NCBI RefSeq assembly: GCF_003391395.1
Contig: NZ_CP024190.1
Coordinates: forward strand, 3,100,001 to 3,164,000
Direction: 5' to 3'
Length of the DNA: 64,000 nt
DNA from: Mycobacterium marinum
GTDB taxonomy: Bacteria > Actinomycetota > Actinomycetes > Mycobacteriales > Mycobacteriaceae
Shown here: positions 7,213-16,075 of the stretch, one piece after another
Layout: every line of letters begins with the position of its first letter
How positions within the stretch are numbered: position 1 is the first letter of the stretch
Notes under the pieces: generated by a model
Database searches by the model: none
The model's input: only the letters and a program-made list of their open reading frames with translations
Told to the model about the DNA's origin: nothing
Made by a program: the position numbers and the translations under genes

Positions 7213-8619
7213 ATGTTCTATGCAGCGTTTCCGCCGGAGATCAACTCGGGCCGGATGTACACCGGTCCTGGATCGGGGCCGTTGCTGGCCGCCGCGGCAG
7301 CCTGGGACGCGGTTGCCGCGGAATTGCAGTCCACGGCCGCCGCGTTTTCCTCGGTGATCGCAAGCCTGACCAGCGGGCCATGGATAGGTCCGTCCTCGCT
7401 GGCGATGGCGGCCGCGGTTGCACCCTACGTGACGTGGATGGGCGCCACCGCCGCACAAGCCGCGCAGGCGGCGACACAGGCCACCGCCGCGGCGACCGCC
7501 TACGAGACCGCGTTTGCCGCACACGTGCCGCCGGTCGAGATCGCGGCCAATCGCGCGCAATTGGCAATGCTGGTGGCCACCAACCTGTTCGGCCAGAACA
7601 CGGCGGCCATCGCCGCGGCCGAGTCGCAATACGCTGAAATGTGGGCACAAGACGCCACCGCGATGGACGGCTACGCCAGCTCGTCGGCGGCCGCCAGCGA
7701 AGTCACGCCATTTGCCGAACCACCGCAAGTCGTCAATGCTGCCGGGTTGGCCAGTCAAGCCGCAGTGGTGGGCCAAGCTGCTGCTGCCTCCCCGGCCGCC
7801 ACCGTGCAGGACCTGCTGGCAACTGGCCCCATCTCCTGGTTACTGCAGTTGGGTGCCGACCTCAGCACCGGCTATACCGCAGCGGTCACCGCGCTGCTGA
7901 ACGGCCTTTTCGGGCCATCCGGCGCGACGACCTATTTAACGCTGTACAACGCCATCAAGACTCCGCTGAACTTCACCACCGGGTTTAACGACATCGGCCT
8001 GCTGATCAACTTCCCCGCCTCGCAGTTCCTCAAGTTCGCCCCGCACCCCGGGCTCGGCCCGCTTCCCAAGGACGCGTTGGGAGGCGGCCTCGGGCTGGCT
8101 CCGCACTGGAACCAGGGCACGCTGTTCAGCGCGATACAGCCGGAGGCGATGACGCCGCACTGGGGGCGCGGCACCCTGGTCGGAAAATTGACGGTTCCAC
8201 CGAGCTGGGCCGCGGCCACGCCGACCATCAGGACCGTGGCCGCCGCGCTGTCGGCCGCCGGACCCGAGGCCGTCCCGGCAGCGGCACTCGGCGAGGGAGG
8301 GCTGCTCAGCTCCATGGCAGTGGCGGGCATGCTCGGAAGTGCCTTTGGTGCCGGGGCCCCGGACGCGTACAAACGCGCCGGCGTCCGCAGTCGCCTCACT
8401 CCGCTCAAAGACCTCAAAGACGCCACTTCACCGGAAAAGTTGAAACGTCTGGTCGCGCAAATATCGGAGAAGCCCGAAAGTGTCCAGCACCATACTGTCG
8501 ATCAGGAAGGTCTTGACAGCCTCTTGGAGCAGCTGGCGAAGAAACCCGGTATCCATGCTGTGCACCTGTCCAAAGGCGACAAAGCGAAAGTCGTTCCCAC
8601 CGATGCGCAGCCAGGCTAG
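7213..8619 (+). CDS. PPE33: PPE33 orthologue (PPE-SVP protein)
   Basis: A 468-residue PPE-SVP protein, the same length as M. tuberculosis PPE33 (Rv1809), in the same position before the DUF732 gene and mgtC. The start FYAAFPPEINSGRMYTGPG departs from the usual MDF but fits PPE33. The turn TSGPWIGPSS lies near residue 58 and the SVP-like motif LTVPPSWAAA near 326. The last ~85 residues are charged and lysine-rich (LTPLKDLKDATSPEKLKRL... KGDKAKVVPTDAQPG), which is unusual for the family and suggests a soluble C-terminal extension. It probably acts with the other genes of the Mg2+-responsive group; its molecular role is not known. Confidence 0.88.
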   Translation: MFYAAFPPEINSGRMYTGPGSGPLLAAAAAWDAVAAELQSTAAAFSSVIASLTSGPWIGPSSLAMAAAVAPYVTWMGATAAQAAQAATQATAAATAYETAFAAHVPPVEIAANRAQLAMLVATNLFGQNTAAIAAAESQYAEMWAQDATAMDGYASSSAAASEVTPFAEPPQVVNAAGLASQAAVVGQAAAASPAATVQDLLATGPISWLLQLGADLSTGYTAAVTALLNGLFGPSGATTYLTLYNAIKTPLNFTTGFNDIGLLINFPASQFLKFAPHPGLGPLPKDALGGGLGLAPHWNQGTLFSAIQPEAMTPHWGRGTLVGKLTVPPSWAAATPTIRTVAAALSAAGPEAVPAAALGEGGLLSSMAVAGMLGSAFGAGAPDAYKRAGVRSRLTPLKDLKDATSPEKLKRLVAQISEKPESVQHHTVDQEGLDSLLEQLAKKPGIHAVHLSKGDKAKVVPTDAQPG

Positions 8620-8919
8620 AGGGGAAGTGCAGTTCAATGTTGGAGCTACCCGATGATGGGCCCCGATGCCGGGATCTCGAAGCGTCTTACCCGCGCTGCG
8701 CTGCCACAATCGCGTCACTAGAGCGCCAAATAACCTGCGCGCCAAGAAGATTGGAACAGCATTCGGGGAATTTCGACTCGCAACGGTGGGCATCATCGAT
8801 GTCAGTGCCGCATTCCGCTGCGGCAGTGGCTAGACCACACACATTTAACAGCTATGCCCCAGCTCGAGCTGGAATAATTGGCAATAGGCAACTGCTGTGG
8901 GATCGGAGAATGGCTAACA
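8620..8919 (+). other. 300-bp spacer upstream of the DUF732 gene
   Basis: No gene is supported. It contains a perfect 14-bp palindrome, CCAGCTCGAGCTGG, at 8859-8872, about 50 bp before the DUF732 start, which may be an operator or a hairpin in the leader. A 118-codon frame running through it lacks a ribosome site and coding character. Confidence 0.45.
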
Positions 8920-9240
8920 ATGAAAGCGCTATTTGCTCTCCTCGGGCTGTCTGCCATGATTTGGCTGGCCGCGCCCGCGCACGCACACCCTGACGAAGGC
9001 GGGGGGGACGATGTCGGCTTTCTTGCCGCACTGCAAAATGCCGGTATCACTTATTCCAACCCGGACCAAGCCATCGGATCGGCCAAGGCGGTGTGCTGGT
9101 GTCTGGACGGCGGCGAGTCCGGCCTGGAACTGGTTCATGATGTGAAGACCCACAATCCCGGATTCAATATGGAGGCGGCATCGCAGTTCGCTGTGCTGGC
9201 GGCGACCTACTACTGTCCGCATCACCTCAGCCACGCCTGA
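8920..9240 (+). CDS. Secreted DUF732 protein (Rv1810-like)
   Basis: A 106-residue exported protein. ATG 8920 gives a typical Sec signal peptide, MKALFALLGLSAMIWLAAPAHA, with a likely cut after AHA. The mature part matches the mycobacterial DUF732 family: FLAALQNAGITYSNPDQAIGSAK, a cysteine in AVCWCLDGG, NPGF, and YYCPHH near the end; the two outer cysteines probably form a disulfide. An earlier in-frame ATG (8878) would only lengthen the region before the signal peptide. It sits between PPE33 and mgtC, as Rv1810 does in M. tuberculosis, where it is co-expressed with the Mg2+ regulon. Its biochemical function is not known. Confidence 0.85.
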   Translation: MKALFALLGLSAMIWLAAPAHAHPDEGGGDDVGFLAALQNAGITYSNPDQAIGSAKAVCWCLDGGESGLELVHDVKTHNPGFNMEAASQFAVLAATYYCPHHLSHA

Positions 9241-9446
9241 TCTAGCAGGCCGCGGCTTTCGGCTCAACCATGCGGCCGAAACGACATTGCCCAAATCGCA
9301 CCGAATGGATCGCCCCTGAGCCGCCGGTAGGCCGTCGCTGAGTACCACCACGATGCGGCCGGTTCGCCTTGACTCCACCTGTCGTTAACCCAGGCGTGCT
9401 TAGCTGCCGTCGCCATCGTGCCGGTCAGGAAGGGAGTGCGACGCCA

Positions 9447-10175
9447 GTGCAGAACCTGAGCGTTGCTGAGTTCACACTTCGACTGGCGGTCGGACTCGGC
9501 TGTGGCGCCCTCATCGGCATCGAGCGGCAATGGCGCGCGCGCATGGCCGGGTTGCGCACCAATGCCCTGGTGGCAACCGGAGCCACGCTATTCGTCTTGT
9601 ACGCGGTCGCGACCGAGGACAGCAGCCCCACCAGGGTCGCGTCCTACGTCGTGTCCGGTATCGGGTTTCTCGGCGGTGGAGTAATCCTGCGGGAGGGATT
9701 CAACGTCCGCGGCCTCAACACCGCCGCCACCCTGTGGTGCTCGGCAGCGGTGGGCGTGCTGGCGGCCTCCGGACACTTGATCTTTGCGCTGATCGCTACC
9801 GGCACCATCGTCAGCGTTCACTTGCTCGGACGCCCACTGGGCCGACTGATCGACCACGACAACGGGGTCGAGGAGGATGAAGGCCTGCAGCCCTATCGCC
9901 TACAGGTTCTCTGCCGCCCCAAGACGGCGAAGTACGCGCGCGCCCAGATCGTCCAACACATCGCCAGAAACGACATCATTCTGCGTGGCATTCACACTGG
10001 CCAGGCCAACGACGACAACATCGCGTTGACCGCCCACATCCTGTTGGACGGTCACACGCCCGCCAAGCTAGAGCGGCTGGTGGCCGAGCTGTCCCTGCAG
10101 CCAGGCATCTACGCAGTGCATTGGTACGCAGGTGAGCAGTCCAATCCCGTGCTGCCCGGCACCGAGCCGGACTGA
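9447..10175 (+). CDS. mgtC: MgtC-type membrane protein (Mg2+-limitation/intramacrophage survival factor)
   Basis: A 242-residue MgtC/SapB protein, close to Rv1811. The membrane domain (residues ~1-145) has several hydrophobic segments and the family blocks GCGALIGIERQWRARMAG, SGIGFLGGGVILREG and VRGLNTAATLWCSAAVG. The C-terminal ~85 residues form the soluble ACT-like domain of mycobacterial MgtC. MgtC proteins are needed for growth at low Mg2+ and in macrophages, and in other bacteria they modulate the F1Fo ATPase. I chose GTG 9447 because homology begins there and AGGAAGGGA lies upstream at 9427-9435. The gene is last in the PPE31-mgtC group and its stop abuts the convergent flavoprotein gene by one base. 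Confidence 0.9.
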   Translation: MQNLSVAEFTLRLAVGLGCGALIGIERQWRARMAGLRTNALVATGATLFVLYAVATEDSSPTRVASYVVSGIGFLGGGVILREGFNVRGLNTAATLWCSAAVGVLAASGHLIFALIATGTIVSVHLLGRPLGRLIDHDNGVEEDEGLQPYRLQVLCRPKTAKYARAQIVQHIARNDIILRGIHTGQANDDNIALTAHILLDGHTPAKLERLVAELSLQPGIYAVHWYAGEQSNPVLPGTEPD

Positions 10176-10176
10176 C

Positions 10177-11376
10177 CTACGGCCGGTCCTGCAGGTCCGG
10201 AGCGGCGGCTGCCAACAGATCCGCGCGATCTCGGGTCAGCGGCGGGTAGATCCGCTCAGTGTTGATGTTCTGCTTGGTGGCCTTGGCCTTCGCGCCACGC
10301 GACACCACCATCCGGTCCCACCCCTCGGTGTAGACCGCGCCGGCCGGTCCCAGATCGAGAACCGTTACGTACCAAGGAATCCGCAGGGCCAGCAGCGGCT
10401 CGCCGAACAGGTCGCTGATCACGTTGTAGCCCGCATACCGTCCCATCGGCCGCCCGTGCTGACACGACATCACCGACACGTGGTCGTCGTCTATCTGGGC
10501 GGCGGCCACATCGCCCGCAGCGAATATCTCGGGAACCCCAACCACCCGCAGGTAGTCGTCCACCTCGACACGCCCCAGCCGATCACGGTGTACCGGCAAT
10601 TGTTCGGCCAGCGAATTTGCGCGCATGCCGGCGCACCACACCACGGTGGCCGCCTCGAGCAGCTCACCCGATGACAGCGCCACGCCAGCCTCGGTGACCG
10701 CGGTAACACCGACCGCGGTCCTGGTCTCAACACCGACCTCGGACAACGCTTCCTCGATCACCGGCCGTGCTGAGGCACCCATATCCGAGCCGACCACGGG
10801 GTTGTGGTCCACCAGTACCACTCGGGGGACGACGGCACTGTGGGCGAACAGCTTTGCGAGCCGAGCGGGCAGCTCGCAAGCGGTTTCGATGCCGGTCAAC
10901 CCGGCTCCCACCACCACGACCGTGGCCGCGGCGGCCGCTGGCGGCCCATCGGCAACTTGTTGCAGGTGACATTGCAGCCGGACGGCACCCTCGTAGGTGT
11001 CGACATCGAATCCGAACTCCTGCAGGCCAGGAAGGTCGGGCTTGGCCACCTGACTGCCCGAGGCGAGCACCAAGCGGTCGTATTCGTACGTCTGGCCGTC
11101 GGCGGTGCGCACTCGGCGTGCCGCGGCGTCGATCCCGACCACCACCGCGGGAATATGTGAGACCCCGGCTGGATCGAGGAGGTCGGCGAGCGGGATCCGG
11201 CAGGTACTCAGATCGGTTTCGTAGTTGCGAACCCGGATATCGTGAAACGGTTTGGTACTCAACACCGTAATGTCGACGGACCCGGGCGGTACGGCGAGCT
11301 CCTCGACTCGCCGCGCGGCGCCCAGGGCCGCCCACAGTCCCGCGAAACCAGAACCAATCACCAGTACCCGGCTCAA
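10177..11376 (-). CDS. FAD-dependent oxidoreductase, type II NADH-dehydrogenase-like (Rv1812c orthologue)
   Basis: A 399-residue pyridine-nucleotide-disulfide-type flavoprotein. The FAD-binding motif VIGSGFAGLWAA is at the N-terminus, the second dinucleotide site VVGAGLTGIETACEL near residue 150, and an FAD-closing block IFAAGDVAA near 290. It matches Rv1812c nearly end to end; Rv1812c is generally called a probable dehydrogenase and resembles NDH-2. The start is TTG 11376, preceded by GAGGGG at good spacing; the longer frame adds 22 unrelated residues. The TTG overlaps the stop (TTGA) of the decayed esterase upstream, so the two were once translationally coupled. The substrate is not established. 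Confidence 0.85.
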   Translation of the reverse strand: MSRVLVIGSGFAGLWAALGAARRVEELAVPPGSVDITVLSTKPFHDIRVRNYETDLSTCRIPLADLLDPAGVSHIPAVVVGIDAAARRVRTADGQTYEYDRLVLASGSQVAKPDLPGLQEFGFDVDTYEGAVRLQCHLQQVADGPPAAAAATVVVVGAGLTGIETACELPARLAKLFAHSAVVPRVVLVDHNPVVGSDMGASARPVIEEALSEVGVETRTAVGVTAVTEAGVALSSGELLEAATVVWCAGMRANSLAEQLPVHRDRLGRVEVDDYLRVVGVPEIFAAGDVAAAQIDDDHVSVMSCQHGRPMGRYAGYNVISDLFGEPLLALRIPWYVTVLDLGPAGAVYTEGWDRMVVSRGAKAKATKQNINTERIYPPLTRDRADLLAAAAPDLQDRP

Positions 11377-12049
11377 CCGCTCAGCCCCTCGCTCATCCGG
11401 GCTAGCGCCGCGGCCGCATCGCGGCCCGGCATCAGCAGCCACACGTGTAAACCTCTGTCGCGTTCATACCATCCGATGCCGAGCCCTTCGTCAGCGGCGC
11501 GCTCCCGCAACGCGCGCGCATCGGGATTGAGCACGTCATGAGTCCCAGTGAATATCGTCAGCCGGGGCGACGCTCGGGCTCAGCAGGGGAGCGCCCAGCG
11601 GATCTCCGCCCGCGTACCGCAGTCCCGCGTCGCGCAGCGCGAACGCGATCCCGCCCCCGGCCGAATCACCTCTGAACGCAACATAATTCGGGTTGCGGGT
11701 CTGCAAAATCCGGCGATAGAGCCGCAAGAGGAACGGGAACACCTCGCGGTAGGTGTGTTCGGGGGCGATGGGGTAGATCGGCACCGTCATGGTGCGGCGC
11801 AGGGGGTTGGCGAGTCTTGCAATCGCGGGCCAGTGGAAATGCGGCAACAGATCCGGCACGTACCCGCCGCCGTGCAGACATAGCAGGTGAGGTTCAATCC
11901 CGTGTCCCCGGACAGTCGCGGGCTGACCTCATAGACCGTGGGTGGGCGGCCCAGCGGTCCAGCTTGGCAACGGGAAACAGTCGGTAGCGCCGACCGGAGG
12001 CGCGTAACAGCCGGTAGGGCATGCTGGGCTTGCGCGGCGGGCGGTCCAT
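11373..12049 (-). pseudogene. Decayed alpha/beta hydrolase (HSL/LipH-type esterase) pseudogene
   Basis: Pieces of one hormone-sensitive-lipase-type esterase appear in order in different frames. The N-terminus (MDRPPRKPSMPYRLLRASG...) starts at ATG 12049. A shift near 11936 is needed to continue into TVYEVSPRLSGDTG, and another near 11897 leads into CLHGGGYVPDLL with the oxyanion motif HGGG. The same frame then gives PIYPIAPEHTY and the nucleophile motif GDSAGG. The middle is short, as if deleted, and a last shift near 11555 gives TIFTGTHDVLNPDARALRERAADEG with the acidic residue, followed by the histidine region GLHVW. The stop TGA (11375-11373) overlaps the start of the Rv1812c orthologue. 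Three frame changes and an internal loss make activity unlikely. Confidence 0.85.
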
Positions 12050-12120
12050 GGCGCTACCTCCACGATTGCCGGGCCTTTTGGCCCTGGGACGGCAAACCGG
12101 ATATCAGTAGTCTGTCTAAC

Positions 12121-13071
12121 GTGAGTGCTCTACCAGGCTTCCTCGCCGTCTTGCCCGGCGAAATGCGCGATCCGGTGTTGTTCGCCATCCCATTTTTTCT
12201 GTTCCTGTTGACGGTCGAATGGGCGGCCGCTCGCAAGCTGGAAAAACTCGAGGCAGGCGCCACCGAAACACCGCGGCCGGTATCGGGCTCCTACCACACC
12301 CGCGATTCCGTCGCGAGCATCTCGATGGGCCTGGTATCACTGGTCACCATCGCTTTCTGGAAGACGCTGGCCTTGCTGGGTTACGCGGCCATCTACACCT
12401 ATGTCGCCCCGTGGCATCTTTCGCCGGGGCGCTGGTACACCTGGGTCATTGCGATCGTGGGCGTCGACCTGCTGTATTACACCTATCACCGCATCGCTCA
12501 CCGAGTCCGGTTGATCTGGGCCACTCACCAGGCACATCACTCCAGCGAATATTTCAACTTTGCCACCGCGTTGCGGCAGAAATGGAACAACAGCGGCGAG
12601 GTGCTCATGTGGGTTCCGTTGCCGCTGTTGGGGTTACCGCCCTGGATGGTGTTCTTCGGGTTTTCGGTGAGCTTGATCTACCAGTTCTGGGTGCACACCG
12701 AGCGAATCAACAAGCTGCCACGCTGGTTCGAGTTCATTTTCAACACTCCGTCGCATCACCGGGTGCACCATGGGATGGACCAGATGTACCTGGACAAGAA
12801 CTACGGGGGCATCCTGATCATCTGGGACCGGCTGTTCCGCAGCTTCCAGGCGGAGACCGCTCGGCCGCACTACGGACTGACCAAACCGGTCGACACGTTC
12901 AACATCTGGAAGCTGCAGACGCGTGAGTATGTGGCGATTGCTCGCGATTGGCGATCGGCGACAAGGCTGCGTGACCGGCTAGGCTACGCGTTTGGGCCGC
13001 CGGGGTGGCAACCGTCGACGACGGCAACACCTCGGGCCGAGGATGCAGCCGCCGTGACCACGTCTGGCTAG
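12121..13071 (+). CDS. erg3: Sterol-desaturase/fatty-acid-hydroxylase family membrane protein (Rv1814, Erg3-like)
   Basis: A 316-residue integral membrane protein of the fatty acid hydroxylase superfamily. Four histidine clusters that bind the di-iron centre are present: YHRIAH near residue 121, HQAHH near 136, VHTERI near 191 and HHRVHH near 212. Hydrophobic segments cover residues ~20-40, 70-95 and 105-120. Rv1814 is annotated as a C-5 sterol desaturase homologue, but mycobacteria do not make sterols, so the real substrate may be a lipid or host sterol. I place the start at GTG 12121, where homology begins; TAGTCT at 12108-12113 sits at -13 to -8 and suggests a leaderless message. An upstream in-frame start at 11938 would overlap the antisense pseudogene. 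Confidence 0.85.
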   Translation: MSALPGFLAVLPGEMRDPVLFAIPFFLFLLTVEWAAARKLEKLEAGATETPRPVSGSYHTRDSVASISMGLVSLVTIAFWKTLALLGYAAIYTYVAPWHLSPGRWYTWVIAIVGVDLLYYTYHRIAHRVRLIWATHQAHHSSEYFNFATALRQKWNNSGEVLMWVPLPLLGLPPWMVFFGFSVSLIYQFWVHTERINKLPRWFEFIFNTPSHHRVHHGMDQMYLDKNYGGILIIWDRLFRSFQAETARPHYGLTKPVDTFNIWKLQTREYVAIARDWRSATRLRDRLGYAFGPPGWQPSTTATPRAEDAAAVTTSG

Positions 13072-13191
13072 CGTCCGACTTAGCCGATGTAACGGCCGGG
13101 GGGCCGTTGACGAAAAGTTATTCGTCAAGTCGAGATACGCCGTAACGTCTAACTGTGGTCGGCATTGCGCCGGCCCCGAAGGGTAGATTCC

Positions 13192-13860
13192 ATGGTTCGC
13201 CGCCTGGCATTGCGTGCTTTCGCCGTATCAGCCACGACCGCGGCCCTCGCGTTCGCGTGGGCGCCGGCCGCACGTGCCGAACCGCCGCTGGTGTTCCCCG
13301 GCATGGAGATCCACCAGGACAACCACGTCTGCACCCTGGCCTGGGTCGATCCCGCGATGCACATGGCCTTTACCGCGGGGCACTGCCGAGGCGACGGACC
13401 GGTCACCGACCGGGGCAACGCCATCATCGGGCAGCTGCGGGCCTTCCGCGACAACACACCCAGCGGTACCACGGTGGCCACCGATCAGACGATCGAAGAC
13501 TACGAAGCGATCATGCTGGTTGATGGGGTGCGGATCAGCAACATCATGCCGGGGGGACGCCCCTTGACCTCAAACCCGGGTCTCGCGCTGCAGCCTGGCC
13601 AAGCGGTCTGCCATTTCGGCATCACCACCGGGGAAACGTGCGGGACCGTCGAGAGCGTCAACAATGGGTGGTTCACCATGACCGGTGGCGTCGAAAGTCA
13701 GCGGGGTGACTCCGGCGGACCCGTCTACCTTGCCGGCGCAGGGCCAGGGCAGCTGGTGGGGATCTTCAACAGCATCTGGGGCGATTTTCCCGCCGCGGTC
13801 TCCTGGCAGCGCACCTCTGACGAGATGCGCCAGGATCTCGGAGTGCCGTTTGCCGGCTAA
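13192..13860 (+). CDS. Secreted trypsin-like serine protease (Rv1815 orthologue)
   Basis: A 222-residue exported protein. Residues 1-31 form a signal peptide (MVRRLALRAFAVS..., cut after ARA). The mature part has the chymotrypsin-fold landmarks: AFTAGHC with the catalytic histidine near residue 64, an acidic residue in the EDYEAIML stretch near 105, and RGDSGGPVY with the catalytic serine near 175. Pairs of cysteines (HVC...GHC and VCHF...ETCG) match disulfides in this fold. ATG 13192 is chosen over 13165 because the signal peptide starts there. It lies downstream of the erg3-like gene on the same strand with a 120-bp gap. The cleavage target is not known. Confidence 0.85.
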   Translation: MVRRLALRAFAVSATTAALAFAWAPAARAEPPLVFPGMEIHQDNHVCTLAWVDPAMHMAFTAGHCRGDGPVTDRGNAIIGQLRAFRDNTPSGTTVATDQTIEDYEAIMLVDGVRISNIMPGGRPLTSNPGLALQPGQAVCHFGITTGETCGTVESVNNGWFTMTGGVESQRGDSGGPVYLAGAGPGQLVGIFNSIWGDFPAAVSWQRTSDEMRQDLGVPFAG

Positions 13861-14051
13861 AACGCCCGCGGTCGCGATTCGGCCGGAATCCCAGAGTCGC
13901 TGACACCGCTGCGTCCGACCGACCACCTACCCGCGCCGCTCGCCGAATTAGAACGTGTTCACCTGGGCCCGGCGTTACCGCCACTAGTGACGATGGCAAA
14001 GTTCCTCTGCGCTCTTTCTGGGCTCAGCGGGCTGAGCTATCCTGCGAGACG

Positions 14052-14552
14052 ATGAACCTTTCTGTCCGGTCGCCGACACAGATTGCGTGGGTCACCCCGG
14101 ATCTGGATGCTACAGAAGCAGCGCTCACAGGCTTATTGGGCGCTCGCAAGTGGGTGCGGATACCCGATGTGCACTTTGCTCCGGACAGCTGCAGCTATCG
14201 AGGCAAGCCCGCCGACTTTGTCGCGAGTATCTCCCTGAGCTATCTCGGCGACATGCAGCTGGAGCTGATCTCTCCGGTCTGCGGAGAGAATATCTATAGT
14301 GACTTTCTGCGCGATTGCGGGCCGGGCCTGCATCACATCTGTCTGGAGGTCGAGGGCCCCGAGCAGCTTGAGATCGCACTGGCCGAGGCCGCTGACCACG
14401 GCGCCAGCGTGGTCCAGCGCGGCTCGATGCCGGGGGGAATTCAGTTCGCCTACGTCGCGGCACCACAGGCGGGGGTGCCGTTTGTGGAAATTGCGTACTT
14501 CTCGCCGGAAATCAAGGCGTTTTATGACTACATCAAACGGGAGCAGCGTTGA
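14052..14552 (+). CDS. VOC/glyoxalase-superfamily protein
   Basis: A 166-residue protein with two beta-alpha-beta-beta-beta modules of the vicinal-oxygen-chelate fold. The first starts QIAWVTPDLDATEAALTGLLG and ends MQLELISP; the second starts GLHHICLEV and ends PFVEIAYFS. Possible metal ligands are the glutamates in LELISP and FVEIAYF and a histidine in GLHHI. Its TGA stop overlaps the TTG start of the flavoprotein gene, so the two are co-translated. This gene takes the place where M. tuberculosis has the TetR regulator Rv1816. TATCCT at 14038-14043 would give a transcript starting within a few bases of the ATG. A steroid or aromatic catabolic role is possible given its partner, but is inference. 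Confidence 0.8.
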   Translation: MNLSVRSPTQIAWVTPDLDATEAALTGLLGARKWVRIPDVHFAPDSCSYRGKPADFVASISLSYLGDMQLELISPVCGENIYSDFLRDCGPGLHHICLEVEGPEQLEIALAEAADHGASVVQRGSMPGGIQFAYVAAPQAGVPFVEIAYFSPEIKAFYDYIKREQR

Positions 14553-16030
14553 ACACCGAGATACCAGCGACGGTTAGCTCAGACACGGTGACCTCATGGA
14601 CGGATGACGTCGATGTGGTGGTAATCGGCTTCGGTATCGCCGGGGGATGCGCAGCAGTCGCGGCGGCCGCCGCCGGCGCCCGGGTGCTGGTGCTCGAACG
14701 TGCAGCCGCGGCGGGCGGAACCACATCGCTGGCCGGAGGGCATTTCTATCTGGGCGGCGGAACGGCGGTCCAGCAGGCGACCGGTCACTCGGACACACCC
14801 GATGAGATGTACAAGTACTTGGCTGCGGTGTCGCGCCAGCCCGATCACGCCAAGATTCGCGCTTACTGCGACGGTAGCGTCGAGCACTTCAACTGGCTCG
14901 AAGACCTCGGCTTTCAGTTCGAGCGTAGTTACTTTCCCGGGAAGGCGGTGATCCAGCCCAACACCGAGGGATTGATGTTCACCGGCAATGAGAAGGTTTG
15001 GCCCTTCTTCGAAAAGGCGGTGCCGGCGCCACGCGGCCACAAGGTGCCGGTTCCGGGTGACACCGGCGGCGCGTCGATGGTGATCGACCTGCTGCTCAAA
15101 CGAGCCGCGAGCCTGGGGGTGCAGATCCGCTACGAGACGGGCGCCACCGAACTCATCGTGGACGGCTCGGGAACGGCGGCCCGGGTAGCCGGAGTGATGT
15201 GGAAGCGGTTCACCGAAACCGGCGCGATCAAGGCGAAGTCGGTGATTATTGCTGCCGGGGGATTTGTGATGAACCCCGAGATGGTCGCCAAGTACACCCC
15301 GAAACTGGCCGAGAAGCCGTTCGTGCTCGGCAACACCTACGACGACGGGCTGGGCATTCGGATGGGAGTGTCGGCCGGCGGCGCCACCGAACACATGGAT
15401 CAGATCTTCGTTACCGCTCCGCCGTACCCGCCATCGATCCTGCTGACCGGCGTCATCGTCAACAAGCTCGGACGGCGTTTCGTCGCCGAGGACTCATATC
15501 ATTCCCGCACGGCGGGGTTCATCATGGATCAACCCGACAGCGCGGCCTATCTGATCGTCGACGAGGCACACCTGCAGCATCCCAAGATGCCGCTGGTTCC
15601 GTTGATCGACGGGTGGGAGAGCGTCGCCGAAATGGAAGCCGCACTTGGCATTCCGGACGGCAATTTGGTTGCGACGCTGGATCGCTACAACACCTGTGCC
15701 GCGCGCGGCGAGGATCCCGACTTTCACAAACAGCCGGAATTCCTTGCCCCCCAGGACAAGGGGCCATGGGGAGCATTCGACATGTCGCTGGGCAAGGCGA
15801 TGTATGCCGGCTTCACCCTCGGTGGACTGGCCACATCGGTCGACGGCGAGGTGCTGCGAAGCGACGGGTCGGTGGTGGCGGGTCTATATGCGGCCGGCGC
15901 GTGCGCCTCCAACATCGCCCAGGATGGCAAGGGCTACGCGAGCGGTACGCAGCTGGGGGAGGGATCATTCTTCGGGCGCCGTGCCGGAGCCCATGCCGCG
16001 GCGCACGCGGGCGCCCGCGTGGCCCCCTGA
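14549..16030 (+). CDS. FAD-dependent flavoprotein, fumarate-reductase/KstD-like (Rv1817 orthologue)
   Basis: A 493-residue flavoprotein of the FAD_binding_2 group, which includes fumarate reductase and 3-ketosteroid-delta1-dehydrogenase. The FAD site VVVIGFGIAGGCAAVAAA is near residue 26, ATP-type contacts GGTTSLAGGHFYLGGG near 57, and the family C-terminal block VAGLYAAGACASNIAQDGKGYASGTQLGEGSFFGRRAG closes the FAD pocket. It matches Rv1817 in position and length. The start is TTG 14549, overlapping the VOC stop. The gene converges on the PE_PGRS gene 45 bp downstream. The electron donor and substrate are not known; ketosteroid or enoate reduction/dehydrogenation is the likeliest chemistry. 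Confidence 0.85.
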   Translation: MNTEIPATVSSDTVTSWTDDVDVVVIGFGIAGGCAAVAAAAAGARVLVLERAAAAGGTTSLAGGHFYLGGGTAVQQATGHSDTPDEMYKYLAAVSRQPDHAKIRAYCDGSVEHFNWLEDLGFQFERSYFPGKAVIQPNTEGLMFTGNEKVWPFFEKAVPAPRGHKVPVPGDTGGASMVIDLLLKRAASLGVQIRYETGATELIVDGSGTAARVAGVMWKRFTETGAIKAKSVIIAAGGFVMNPEMVAKYTPKLAEKPFVLGNTYDDGLGIRMGVSAGGATEHMDQIFVTAPPYPPSILLTGVIVNKLGRRFVAEDSYHSRTAGFIMDQPDSAAYLIVDEAHLQHPKMPLVPLIDGWESVAEMEAALGIPDGNLVATLDRYNTCAARGEDPDFHKQPEFLAPQDKGPWGAFDMSLGKAMYAGFTLGGLATSVDGEVLRSDGSVVAGLYAAGACASNIAQDGKGYASGTQLGEGSFFGRRAGAHAAAHAGARVAP

Positions 16031-16075
16031 GTTATCACGGCACGTCGTGTCGATCGCCGCGGCCGTCCGGCACCG

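Noticed and set aside
11536..11859. A separate small 107-aa esterase gene
   Set aside because: It is only the middle section of the decayed alpha/beta hydrolase; the oxyanion region, the acidic residue and the histidine lie in other frames on both sides.
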